64,000 bases of DNA from Mytilus edulis (lineage: Eukaryota; Mollusca; Bivalvia; Mytilida; Mytilidae). The position numbers and the translations under genes are program-made. Positions within the stretch are counted from its first letter, which is position 1; each line of letters opens with the position of its first letter. The DNA lies in assembly GCF_963676685.1 (NCBI RefSeq), contig NC_092353.1, positions 4,988,207-5,052,206 on the forward strand. Direction: 5' to 3'. Shown here one piece after another: positions 24,568 through 35,560 of this stretch. The notes below the pieces were generated by a model. It was given only the letters and a program-made list of their open reading frames with translations. It made no database searches and had not been told where the DNA came from.

Positions 24568-26442
24568 GGTTGACATGTTTTACATGTAGTGGACTTCATG
24601 ATCCGTGGTATTGTGATAAAGTTGAACAGTGTTCGGAGGGACAGGTTAGAAAGATATTTTTGATGAAGTAGAATATATCATAGTTCTGATTTAGAATATT
24701 TATTATAAGCTATAACTTTAGCTAACTTAGGTTAGAGCAAATGGACATATTGGTCGATCTCGGTGTGTCCAACGTTTTTCTAAACTAACGCTTCAGGTAA
24801 AAACAAATCTAGAAAGGAAAAGCTATCGAACATTGCTTGTTCAAAAAACGCAGAAATCATAATGTGATCCTAGATACATGTAGTTATCAAAGGATTATAA
24901 TTTAATACGCAAGACGCTCGTTTCTGCTACATAAAACTCATCAGTGACGTTAACATCAAAATAGTTATTAAGCCAAAGACATGTGTTGAAGGCTGTTCCT
25001 TGACCCATAATGGTTTACTTTTATAAATTTTTACTTTGATTAGGAGTTGTCTCATTGGTTCTCATACCACATATTCTTATATCAAAGTACAAAGTTGAAG
25101 AGCATTTAATATCGATAAATGATCCTAGAAAAATATTTTATAAGTATGGCCACTTGGTTCGAGTATACAAATGAAACTTCGCACTCTATTGCCAAAAAAA
25201 TATGTTTTAGTTCTATTATTTTATAGACGTGTGGTATGACAAAGGTTGTGACCAAGTCGGGAGAATCTAACTTCTATCTTGGATGTGTTAACAGCACGGT
25301 TAGCATTAATAAATTTATGAAATTAATACAAAATACAGATAAGTTAGAAATAGCGATAACAATATCTTTACATTACAATTACGCAAAAAGATTAAAATAA
25401 GTTAACAGAAAAACCAAACAGACTAACATCAACACCGTTTACTCTGCAACGACAACTGACAATACACGGTACAGACTGACTTATTACATGTTTATACATT
25501 ATAGGAGATGAGTGAAAAGTTCCCTCAAATTTGTTTATAGTACTATCTAATTATAAATATCATTTCTCTATATGGAAATAAAACAAGTGTTTGGTCATTG
25601 AACCGAAAAACCCAGTACCTAATATATTTCAACAAAAGATTGAGACACTGATGGATAAACGCAGCTGCCACGATATTTTCAGTATTTTCTGCTGTACTGG
25701 TGACATTCGCTGTATTACTTTCATTGAAATACATTTAGAACTTATATCAACATGATCAAGAGAGTAAACAAATGTGTAAAGCACATCTTGTCTAACATTG
25801 AGTTTGGCCACTCACATTTATTTCAAAGATAGGCAAATATGCTGCCAATCTTTCCTTCTTTTGGGTTATACGGATTCACATAATTTTTTCGTATTATGCG
25901 TTTGGTAAGGGACAACGTTACATCCGAACCTTCCTCTTGATGTTCCAATGGAATAAATGAAAACAACACGTTATTGAGTTCGTGCATCCGAAGAGCTTTT
26001 ATAGACTTAACCTTCATCAGGAAAGCTTAAAGCTCAAAACTTTAATTATTTTATAACTTCTAAATTTATAAACGGACAATTTTAGAAAGGTTTGTTGTAA
26101 ATCATTTCAGTACCGAATTTATAAATGTGGGAACGAGCTCCCCAATTACAGTATGAAAATCAATAGAATAAAAAAAAGTATTTAAGAAATGACTATAGTA
26201 TTTTTTCTGTCTGAAGAAATAACATAAAAAATGTGGTGCACACTGAATAATTATGTTATTTCGAATAGACAGACAAAATATTACAGTTATTTCTTATCAT
26301 TTAATTCTAAAGTCCATCTAAAAAGGGTGTAAACCATGAAAAAACGTTGATGACGTCATGATCTCATGACAAAATTGTATCTATGATACGATAATCAAAA
26401 CGACGTCAGCCAATCAGAAGACGCGTTACATCCAAAATAAAA

Positions 26443-26476
<34 letters not shown>

Positions 26477-26747
26477 TAATTAAATGGAAAAAAATAACAG
26501 ATTCTGAAGTTAAAATATGCTGAATTCAAAAACAAAATTGTTCTGAACTCGTCCCCTTTTACAGGTAACATCTTCCTCATACTATTTTAAAAGTTAATAC
26601 AATTTGCGATAAGTAATTGACACGAAGGTAAACATTTGTTTTCCATTCAGGATTGTCAAAGCAGACAACGCAGATCTGATATCCACTCGTATTGTCACAG
26701 CTGTTGTACTACAGATGTCTGCAATAAAAATGGATGTGGCCATAATG
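24568..26747 (+). CDS. Gene B LU domain 1 (3 exons)
   Basis: Exons of 77, 72 and 97 nt. Compare 77, 72 and 88 in gene C and 77, 72 and 91 in gene D. The first exon begins G-L-T-C-F-T-C, as in the paralogs (G-L-T-C-F-S-C). The second carries T-C-G-M-T-K and L-G-C; the third carries the C-C...C-N end. Confidence 0.75.
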
Positions 26748-29700
26748 GTATGTGAATGAGTATAACAATTAGAAATGTTTAAGGTAGATAGGGTGTCTTC
26801 TTCCATCTTGGATTTTGAAAAACCAGAAAACAAGGTCTAGAACTTTAATAAAATGTGCAAATTTTGAGATTAGAAGGTAAATCATGTGTAAGAATTTTCA
26901 TTGTGATATAGAAAATGCCATGTTTTATTATATTTATGGTTGTATTTTTCAAAAAAACGAATACTTTTGTTTGAATCATTTTTTTTCAACTTTGCCAAAT
27001 AAGGGGAGACAACTCAAATGCAAGAGCAGATAATTCAGATAGTGTTACTTTTACAATAGAATGTGTTAGGAATTTACCAATTTTACTATGTAGCAAGAAA
27101 ACGAGTCCGGTGACCCCATTTTTTCATTTTCTTATCTGAAAGCATAATATTGGAGCTATCTTCTCATATTTTACCTCAAAATTCTATGGTGTAGTTTTCG
27201 TTTAATGGCGCAAAATTGGGTTTTCCATGCATAATCTGTACAAAATCTGACAATTTTGCACAACCTGTAGTGTGAAAATAAGTACGGTGACCCATTCTTT
27301 TTATTTATGTTTTTAAACATGCAAGATATAAACTACATTTTGGCAAATTATTGAAAAATTCTATGGATTCTAATTTAGACACCCCATCTACCTTAAATTG
27401 TCTTTTTTACTTGCGTCACGGTTTATTTTTTTTCAAACAAATCCTTAGTGTAACTATTCTTTACTTTGTCTTTCGTCTCATATTATAGGTGAATTTGGGT
27501 CATTGTATGCATTGTAAATCTTAGTTTAAGGTCTTTTTTATTTGTCATAGTGTGTTAAGTGAAAAGGTTATATAATTTACTTGTCTAGACCTAACAATAG
27601 TAATATCGGTAAAATGTGATAATATTCCTAGTATAATATTAATCTAACATTTTATACTGTTGGAGCATCAAACGAACTTTTCGGTTTATAGTCATAAGAT
27701 AGGATGGGAAATAAATGAAATTTGAAATCATCATATGTATATATAGACGTGCTTGGGTACGTATTGAGCTAAAAGGGACATACACAGAATAACATTATCC
27801 ACTTTTATCTACTGTGCATGAGAGAGGGTGAACCTAAGATTCTTTATGATGTTTAGAAAGATATGTAAGTAATCATATCGGCGCTTCCTGTCGATGTTTT
27901 GACTACTGTACTGTGTCGACATGAAATATCAACGATATGGTCATAATTATAAATCAACTGTTTACAAAACTTATAAAAATTTTCAAAAAACAAAAGGATT
28001 TTCTGACCCATGAATAGATCACATTAGCTGTATTACTAAATTATAATCCTTGTACCTTTGATATTTATGGCCATATTAATACTTAAAATAAATATTGCAC
28101 AGCGCAAACCATCGACAGTTAATGTATTTTAGACTCCTCGTTTGGGACAAGCACATGTTAAATTTATATTTAAGCTTTACTAATTTTTCTTACCCATGAA
28201 ACCGCTGTTATAGTCATGTACGAATTATAATCACCTGTGATTGTTCATACTTGTGTAGAACTTCATCTATGCTTCTTTGGATCGTCATTCTGTAAACGTT
28301 TATTAAATTTTAGAATGTTAATTGTATCGTTTAGGGATACAAATAAATCAAGTTGGTCCAATATGCTACCAGTGTACAGCTATACCAAACCATACAGATT
28401 GTAAAACGGTGACATTGTGTCAGGCGAATGAGGTAATGATTTAACACAGGTTCTATTGATGGGCAAGCAAGTATTCTCAAGAGATTCAGTTGTAAAAAGT
28501 TAAATAATTGAGGAGGATATTTATCATATCTAGCTTAAATATTCCATGACATGGGCTTATACATATCTAAGATAAAAATTGTTATCAAAATTTATCTTAA
28601 AAATACACGAAAGAGACAAAACATATCAATTACACTTATATATTAAAGTGAGCACACAAAAGAAAATGTGCGTTGCTTCCTTCTAGACAGTTTCTGACAA
28701 TACACCTTATGATTCCCAAAACAATAGATAAAACATTTTCATTCAATTGAATCCGACGTATTTTGCGTAGTTAGTTGGCAACATTCATGATTTCGTCGAC
28801 AATTTTGGAACTGAGCAGGTTAGTATATAAGTTGTTGTCTTATGCAGTTGTGTGTTATACGAAAACAGACAGTTATAAAGGTTAAGAAAAAGAAGCATAC
28901 TTTTAAAGTTAATTGTATCTGAAAGTCTAATACTGCAGACAGGTGTGATGTACAGCGATACTATACTATCTTATATAATGCGAACATTTTTGTGTCTAGA
29001 TTGCTCTGCGTATGACAAAAGTAAGATCACAAAAATACTGAACTCCGAGGAAAATTCAAAACGGAAAGTCCCGAATTAAATGGCAAAATCAAATGCCCAA
29101 ACACATTAAACGAATGGATAAAAAATGTTATATTTCTGTCTTGGTACAGGCATTTTCTTATGTAGAAAATAGTGGATTGAACCTGGTTTTATAGATCTCT
29201 TACTTGTATGACAGTAGCATCAAATTCCATTATATTGTCAACGATGCGTGAACAAAACCGACACATCGATTTAAATGCGAAATCGATATATAATTTTTAA
29301 TAGTATTCAGAAAAATTACATATAGGATTAAAATTAGTGTTATAGCTGACTATGCGGTATGGGCTTTGTTCATTCTTGGAGGCCGTACGGTGACCTATAT
29401 TTGTAAATTTCTATGTCATTTTCTAATTGACAATCATTCCACATCTTCTTTTTTATACTGTACGATGATACAAAATTTTCATTAAATCATAATATGTTTG
29501 TTTTATAGATTTGCTTTATTTATTCGTTTGGTGGATATATAAAGGTGTACATGAGTGGCTGTAGAACACGACTTGTAAGTTAGGTATGAGTTTATGTCAA
29601 ACTTATAATTCTGTAATTATGTATGTATGTTACTTCATTTAAAAAAAATTGTGATCTTGAATTGTAAAACAATTAAGACATGTAATTTTACAAATATAAT

Positions 29701-30217
29701 ATTTGCAGTTCCAAAAAGCTAAGGTTCTTTTGATTTACATATGATACCGTTTGATACCATTTTCATTAATATAGTGATGTATTAAAGCCAAACAAATCAC
29801 ACTGAAATTAATTAACATATTAACCAAACACCTTCAATTAAAAGAGAGATATAACAACCAACTATGTTTCAATTACCACAAAATGCATTCACGAAAATAT
29901 ATATAAAGAGTTAAAGACAAAAATACTGGCAGCCGAGGAAAATTCAAAACGGAAAGTCCCTAATCAAATGTCAAAATCAAAAGCTGAAAAACGTCAAACG
30001 AATGAATAACAACTGTCATATTTCTGACTTAGTACAGGCATTTTCTGATGTAGAAAATGGTAGATTTGTATCAATTATTATGTTTCAGTCTTGTCAAAAG
30101 TATAGCGGATTCAACAACATAATTGGGAGAAGGCGTAAGGAGACACGAAGAGAGCAAGGATGTAACCAATGCTGTGATAACAACCTGTGCAATTCGAATT
30201 GTACAGATATCAAATAA
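24568..30217 (+). CDS. Gene B: secreted protein with two Ly6/uPAR-like domains
   Basis: Six exons join in one frame: 24568-24644, 25227-25298, 26651-26747 (LU1); 28335-28432, 29509-29574, 30089-30217 (LU2, ending TAA). Every junction has AG/GT ends, and phases run 1-0-0-1-0-0. Each domain starts with C-x-x-C and ends with C-C-x-x-x-x-C-N, the signature of the three-finger Ly6/uPAR (LU) fold. LU1 ends C-H-S-C-C-T-T-D-V-C-N; LU2 ends C-N-Q-C-C-D-N-N-L-C-N. The last exon stops 8 codons after C-N, where gene C instead runs on through a Thr-rich linker. No GPI-type hydrophobic tail follows, so the product is probably soluble. The first exon is not established. Total visible: 179 residues. Confidence 0.75.
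24907..24950 (-). ncRNA. Degenerate hammerhead ribozyme motif
   Basis: The minus strand keeps the core CUGAUGA and GAAA and the cleavage triplet GUC. Stem II is broken at its first pair (G opposite A), and the stem III palindrome has a mismatch. A relic of the 32.2-kb subfamily; the repeat is interrupted just downstream by an R1 copy (24975-25080) and resumes at 25081. Confidence 0.6.
24975..25080 (+). repeat. R1 fragment inside a hammerhead repeat
   Basis: 'gttgaaggctgttccttgac', 'ggagttgtctcattggttct', 'cataccacat'. It splits the hammerhead repeat copy, whose 'caaagtacaaagttgaagag' resumes at its right edge. Confidence 0.6.
26445..26475. repeat. (AT)n microsatellite
   Basis: Thirty-one bases of perfect AT alternation in the LU1 intron of gene B. 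Confidence 0.95.
26783..27392. mobile_element. TTAA-flanked MITE (piggyBac-like ends)
   Basis: The left end GGTAGATAGGGTGTCT is preceded by TTAA (26779-26782). The right end is its reverse complement with one mismatch (agacaccccatctacc) and is followed by TTAA (27393-27396). There is no ORF of note. It starts 35 bp after the gene B LU1 last exon. The TTAA target duplication is typical of piggyBac-type elements. A similar left end lies at 31868. Confidence 0.65.
28335..30217 (+). CDS. Gene B LU domain 2 (3 exons, terminal)
   Basis: Exons of 98, 66 and 129 nt. It starts G-P-I-C-Y-Q-C with a preceding linker, clearly paralogous to gene C LU2 (G-P-I-C-Y-K-C). The last exon has an Arg-rich loop (G-R-R-R-K-E-T-R-R-E) before C-C. 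Confidence 0.75.
29025..29240 (-). repeat. Interspersed repeat R4
   Basis: 'actgaactccgaggaaaatt', 'aaacggaaagtcccgaatta', 'cttggtacaggcattttctt'. In the LU2 first intron of gene B. Confidence 0.7.
29335..29455 (+). repeat. Interspersed repeat R1 fragment
   Basis: 'tagctgactatgcggtatgg', 'ggccgtacggtgacctatat', then the terminal 'caatcattccacatcttc'. Confidence 0.7.
29925..30060 (-). repeat. Interspersed repeat R4 directly before the last exon of gene B
   Basis: 'ggaaaattcaaaacggaaag', 'caaatgtcaaaatcaaaagc', 'gtacaggcattttctgatgt'. It ends about 30 bp before the acceptor at 30088, so the branch-point and pyrimidine tract lie next to repeat DNA. Confidence 0.7.
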
Positions 30218-30218
30218 A
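30213..30218 (+). terminator. AATAAA overlapping the gene B stop codon
   Basis: The hexamer covers the TAA at 30215-30217, as in gene A. Use as a polyadenylation signal is unproven. Confidence 0.3.
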
Positions 30219-30616
30219 CAATCTTCCGGCTTTTGTTTTGTTTATTTTAAATTGTTTACTTTAATTGTGTGAGTGTTGGTTTGTTTTGTTTTTTTGGAAG
30301 TTAAGGGAAAAGGGGGGGGGGGGTCTCGTTTTTTTTTCAGCGATAGATGGAGTAGCTACATTGCATTTACATCATATTGTTTGTAACATAAAATGTTCGA
30401 AACGTAATGTAGCTGAAGCTAAAGGAGTGGTTTTTTTTTGGCCTCAAATTTCAGGTTCATCGAAGTTTTTGGACATTTTTTAAACACTTAAGTGTCTATT
30501 TCAATTGATTCGATTAGTTAACGTGAAAGATTTTAACTAATTTAGTCATTAAAAAAGCTCTGATTCAAGCTTAAATTAAATATAAAAAATCTATCAAATA
30601 TGCCATAAAACGTCAC

Positions 30617-30775
30617 TTTTTAGATGGTTTTTGTCAAAAATGAAAGTGGCCGCATCCGTGTTCATCCTCAACCTTTATATATGTTTTGTATTATCATCAA
30701 ATACAACTTACATTTCAATATTATAAATGAACACGAATGCGGCCACTTTCATTTTAGACGGAAACCGTCTAAAAA
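30617..30775. repeat. Inverted repeat with 49-bp arms
   Basis: Arms at 30617-30665 and 30727-30775 are reverse complements with few mismatches (shared 'tgaaagtggccgcat' and 'gtgttcat'). The spacer is 61 bp. A MITE or hairpin element 400 bp past gene B. Confidence 0.75.
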
Positions 30776-30779
30776 TTAA

Positions 30780-32180
30780 CCAAAATGCTAAAAGTTTGAA
30801 GATTTCAGTAATTTAGCATGACTTAATGATGCTGGAACGCGATATTTGTCCATTGCACTGTCAAAAACAGCTCATATTTATGTAGCAGAAGTATTTTACT
30901 TTCCAAAATATAGCTTAAAGATTACATTTTCACAATTTTCTAAAACTGCTATATTTTGGGGCCAAAAAGGGGTCTTACTGAACCTACTCCTTTCTGTAAA
31001 CATATGATAAATCCTCCAAAAATAAAATACGATTTAAAAACTCTTTTAGCAATGAACTTTCATTATTACAATTTTACTAGCAATAAAGACTTCTTTTCCG
31101 ATGATAAATATTAAAACCTTTTGTCGTTGAAACTTTTTGGTGATTTCAAGGTAGATTACTAAGACGTTTGTTGTACCCAAATTTTTGACATGTTTACCTA
31201 TTATGTCTGCTTATTTTGTTCACATATTGTTATCAATATAATGGAATTTTATGCGACTGTCAGAATTGTAGCTAGCTATAAAACCCAGTTTCAATTCACC
31301 ATTTTTTACATTAGGAAATTCATATACCGATTCAAGAATATGACAGTTATTTTTGTCTTTATGACTTTTTGTGTTCAGATATATACAAATGACGTGACAT
31401 TGTACTTATACATCCCGCCATTGTGTTATTTTTCTATGATAGGTTTTGTGTTCTTGTCTTTCATTTTACTAATGAGTTTTGTATGCCCCTATGGTGTTTT
31501 TATGCTCTGTTTTAGAAGAAATTCACAATAAACATATAGACAAGTGGCAAGAAGAACAAGGTAAACTTTTAAATTAAATTCTGCAGAGGATATGCCTAAA
31601 AGAACAATAGACTGTATTTTGTTAATACTTTAAACGAGAAATTATTTTATATCTACCTGTGTGACGTTTATATGCTGATCAACTGGTGTACGTCAAACGC
31701 GTGATAAGAGCTACATCATGTTAATGTTTACATAACCATGTGCCTGTCAGGGTAAGGATTCGGTCACAGTGCTTAATTTCGTATAATAAAAAAAGCAATG
31801 AATGAGATTGTTAAATTTGATATACGCCTTTTTGTGCTTCCTTGCTAAACATTGGTTCGTTAAAATGATTAAGGTAGATGATTGGTATACCGCCATCTTG
31901 GATTGTACATTAACAGTACAAAATCGGTCTAGTTATTTGCCTTCAAATTTGGAGACATTTGCAATTTATTGGTTAGACCATTTATTTATGTTAAGAAAAC
32001 TTGGTGATTTATTGTATTATACAAAATATTTAAACAAAAATCACATTCCATTTAAGGGAAAATAATTCTTTTAGTGACACCATTTTTCCTTTTCATTTTC
32101 TCAAAACATTTTATAAAACCTATCTTCTCAAATTTATTTCAATATTCTATCTTAAACATTTCTTTTTATGCATACAAATA
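30780..32180. other. No supported gene; R4 fragment and MITE end
   Basis: R4 material lies at 31185-31350 ('tgtttacctattatgtctgc', 'ggaattttatgcgactgtca'). A MITE-like end at 31868 ('ttaaggtagat', then 'ccatcttggatt') resembles the left end of 26783. ORFs at 31190-31531 and 31802-32065 overlap these repeats and show no domain. Confidence 0.5.
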
Positions 32181-32216
32181 AACTCATCATAGATACCAGG
32201 ACTAAATTTGGTATAT

Positions 32217-32260
32217 ACGCCAGACGCGCGTTTCGTCTACAAAAGACTCATCAATGACGC
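32217..32260 (-). ncRNA. Hammerhead ribozyme motif (core mutation at C3)
   Basis: The minus strand has stem I GCGUCA pairing with UGGCGU, stem II GUCU/AGAC, GAAA, the stem III palindrome ACGCGCGU, and the cleavage triplet GUC. The conserved CUGAUGA reads UUGAUGA, a change at C3, which should reduce or abolish cleavage. Confidence 0.75.
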
Positions 32261-32580
32261 TCGAATTCAAAAACGTTAAAAAGGCCAAATAAAGTACGAA
32301 GTTGAAGAGCATTGAGGACCAAAATTCCTAAAAGTTTTGCCAAATCAAGCTAAAGTAATATATGCCTAAGGTAGAAAAGCATTAGTATTTCAAAAATTCT
32401 AAATTTTGTAAACAGTTAATTTATAAACATAACCATATCAATGATAATTTATGTCAGCACAAAAAGTGCTGACTACTGGGCTGGTGATACTCTCGGGGAA
32501 ATAAATCTCCACCAGCAGTGGCATCGACCTAGTGGTTGTAAATAAACTCATAATAAATACCAGGACTAAATTTGGTATAT
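32217..32580 (-). mobile_element. Retrozyme-like repeat unit (second subfamily), unit 1
   Basis: Layout in plus coordinates: a hammerhead motif at 32217-32260, a body with 'gaagttgaagagcattgag', then a hairpin block at about 32454-32540, ending where a second, deleted hammerhead starts (32581). The same layout occurs in the 350-bp array at 51.3 kb, so the two are diverged subfamilies. Confidence 0.65.
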
Positions 32581-32696
32581 AAGCCAGACTCATCAATGAC
32601 GCTCGAATCCAAAAAAGGTTAAAAAGGCCAAATTGAGTACGAAGTTGAAGAGCATTGAGGAACAAAATTCCTTAAAGTTTTGCAAAATCAAGCTAA

Positions 32697-34113
32697 GGCC
32701 ACACCAATTTGATCCCTTGTTCGACGGACCTGCCCGCACATATTTTTTTCAAAACAGAATTTTTTTATTTTTTTTATATTCCCGCTTCCCGCATCCGGAA
32801 TTGTAATCATGTCCATTTCCCGCACCGTTTTTTTTGTAAATATTATAAAAAGATATCAACATTTGTTAAATTTATCACAGTCTAACCTGTATATAACGAT
32901 TTTAAACATAAAAGCACCCACCACACTGTGTAAATATCTGTGGAATATTTGTTTCAGCATGAAACCTGCAGTGCTGCGATAAAAAGTTATAACAGCGGGT
33001 ATTTCCGTGAAGAACAAAAAATTGGTTTCTTTCCCCCTTACTTATATTCCCTATCAAAAAATTATCGTTGTTAGAATAAAGTACAAAGAACTTCTGAAGG
33101 ATTTGCCTTCAACTGCAATTATATTGTATGCTGGCGAAACAAAACTATCCATAGCCTCAGCATGTTTATGCACCTGTCCTGATTGATTCAGGAGCATGTC
33201 GTTCAGCAGTTATCGTTTGTTGATGTTGTTCATTGGTATTTTCCCGTTTGGATATATAAATTAGATCGTTGGTTTTCCTGTTCGAATTGTGTACGCTAAT
33301 AATTTTGGGGTCCTTTATAGCTTGCTGTATCAAAGCCCTGTGTAAAAGGCCGTACTTTGACCTGTGTTTGTTTTTATCAGGTTGAGAACAACCCTCCCTC
33401 AGACAAGGGTTCATTTTACTGATGTAGAAAAGAAAATAGAAATACCAAGGATTTGTGTAGTTCTTCTATACAAAACCTTTGAACACTTAGAATTTTGTAC
33501 TCAAAAAGAGGAGAGTTACATCATATTTTAAACAAATTTTTCTTAAAGAGGGGTCCACTTATTTTGAATAATATTAAACTGTTAAAAAGTAAATGTGTTA
33601 ACATGGTTAAAGTCCAGGAATATTACAAAATTCTTGGACATGTTTTGACCATTTAATACCAGATAGATATATAGTTCTATGAGAAAATATGAGCCCTTTT
33701 GTACAAACAAATATATTATAACTTATATTGTGATCCCTCATAAAACATGTAAAAGGGATATTTATAACACTAAGGGGTTGCCCCCAAACTGATTATGATT
33801 TGGATGGAGAATTGTCTCATTGTCAGTCACACATACATAGACCAGATTTAATTATTTCTTTGTGAACAGGGAAAAATTCTTCAAAAATTAAAGAAATGTC
33901 AAAGTACAAGTGATAAATCAAGTTTTAATATTGTCAAAACCTATTATTTTATGTTTACAAAAAAAAAATTATAATCGCTCGCCTTTACTTTTCAAGCTTC
34001 GCCTCAAAAATTTGCAAATTAAATATTTTTTTATTAAAATTTTCAAATCGCTCGCTCGCCCCAAATTTTGGAGTCCAAAAATCCGTAGAACAAGAAATTA
34101 AATTGGTGTGGCC
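32697..34113. mobile_element. Harbinger-like non-autonomous DNA transposon, TAA TSD
   Basis: The ends GGCCACACCAATTT (32697-32710) and its exact reverse complement (34100-34113) extend imperfectly to about 32 bp (shared 'cttgttc.acgga'). Both sides carry TAA (32694-32696 and 34114-34116). The uninterrupted sister copy at 32347-32360 reads 'aagctaaagtaat', showing the empty site. Three-base TWA duplications are typical of PIF/Harbinger elements. No transposase was recognised; the interior holds an R1 fragment (33160-33400). Confidence 0.75.
33160..33400 (+). repeat. Interspersed repeat R1 (diverged, nested)
   Basis: 'tgcacctgtcctgattgatt', 'gatcgttggttttcctgttc', 'aaggccgtactttgacctgt'. Inside the Harbinger-like element. 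Confidence 0.6.
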
Positions 34114-34364
34114 TAAAGTAATTTATGCCTGAGGTAGAAAAGCCTTAGTATTTCATGAAATCTAAATTTTGTAAACAGTTAATTTATAAATATAATCATA
34201 TCAATGATAATTCATGTCAGCACAAAAAGTGCTGACTACTGGGCTGGTGATACCCTCGGGGAAATAAATCTCCACCAGCAGTGGCATCGACCCAGTGGTT
34301 GTAAATGTGTTATTTCATGAACAATATAACCTTTTGTTTTATGTTTTTTTATTTACCTATTATG

Positions 34365-34815
34365 TATGATTGTTCTGTTAACGCGTCGTTGTCATTTTAA
34401 GTTGTCATACAGGTTAGAGGTTTAGCGAGCTATAAATCCAGGTTCATTCCTCAGTTTTGTACATGAGAAAATGCCGCCTTTACCAAGTCCGGAATATGAC
34501 ATTTTTCTTACATATGCTTTGTCTATATGAATTTTTGTGCATCTTTGTTACATATTGTTTGTTTTGATAGCGTTTAAGTTTATAACACAATGTTGTATGC
34601 TGTAGGCTTTTTTTTTTTTTTACTTTTTACATTTTAACCTGTTATGTATGTTTTTTTTTGTTTACACATCGTTGTCAATCTTATGGAATTTGATGCAACT
34701 CTCATACAAGTGAGAAGCTTGGTAAGAAATCAAACCAGGTTTAAATCCACAATTTTCTACATAAGAAAAAGTATTGTCAAAGTCAGGAATATAACAGTTG
34801 CTTTTGATTGTACCA
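34365..34815 (+). repeat. Interspersed repeat R4, two tandem partial copies
   Basis: Copies at about 34365-34560 and 34625-34815 ('cctattatgtatgattgttc', 'aggtttagcgagctataaat'; 'aacctgttatgtatg', 'cttttgattgtaccatttga'). The second copy continues at 36436 after the MULE insertion. Confidence 0.65.
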
Positions 34816-34959
34816 TTTGAATACGGGTTCGACGACTTACAGAAAAGAGCGACGATTTACAGAAAAGAACCGAAAAGGACCAAAAAGGACCAAAAAGAAC
34901 CGAAAAGGACCGAAAAGGATATCGATTTTTTTTTTGTAATAGAAGGAAATAAGCAAATT

Positions 34960-35560
34960 GCAAATCATTTGCGGCTCATATATTTTCCCTGGCTTCAAAA
35001 CCGTTGAAAAGTAGCATTTCAATGATGGAAATTTCTCCATACAGAATTCGTCGAGTTCTTCACACTTTTCTTCAAAAATGGCACTATCGTCTGCATTAGA
35101 TATATCATTTCTTCCAAAAATGCGTTGCTCGATATCTAATCTGTCCTTTCTATGCATCTCAACTCCATTTTTCATCTTTTCTGAAATTTTAGTTTCAAAT
35201 GCCATGTACATAATACATGAGTTGCCTCTGGAAAACTTTTGACAATGGCTTTAACTAAAGATCCTTCTTGATCGGAACCAATGACCAATTCCGAGGTGTC
35301 CACATCCTCGAGTTTGGTCTTGAGATGCGAGAAAAAAATACTATACGTATCAAAATGCGAACAGTCGTGTAAAAACATGGGTCCGACAAATAAAGGCGGT
35401 TTTCCTGTTTCAACCTTTGTGACAGAAAGTTGTTTGAAAACAGATGGTGTCACATGAATGTCACAAATGTTAAATGTTTTGTCGAAACCCAAAAGAGTTT
35501 GTCCATTGAAGTTGATATCAAATGAAGGAAATGCTTTTCCGACCCATGTTACTCTTTTCC
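34960..35560 (-). pseudogene. MULE transposase domain fragment, frameshifted
   Basis: The minus-strand frame reading down from about 35560 encodes a block typical of the MULE transposase domain: F-L-H-D, T-Y-S-I-F-F, V-I-G-S-D-Q-E, F-P-E-A-T-H-V-L-C-T-W-H-L-K. Just after W-H-L-K (near 35195) the frame breaks at a stop. The following protein-like text (K-I-S-E-K-M-K, I-F-G, L-D-E-F-C) continues in another frame, so a single-base indel is likely. The N and C termini are missing, so it is inactive. Confidence 0.75.

Larger units (their letters stand above)
32581..34306 (-). mobile_element. Retrozyme-like repeat unit 2, split by a transposon
   Basis: It continues the tandem from 32580. The hammerhead is internally deleted (32581-32602 joins its two flanks), the body runs to 32696, is interrupted by the Harbinger-like element 32697-34113, and resumes at 34114 with 'taaagtaatttatgcctgag', ending with the hairpin block 34217-34306. 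Confidence 0.65.

Noticed and set aside
34757-35007. ORFs rich in K, E, P, T or F, S, V, L over the accgaaaagg repeats
   Set aside because: They read the tandem units of the MULE terminal inverted repeat.
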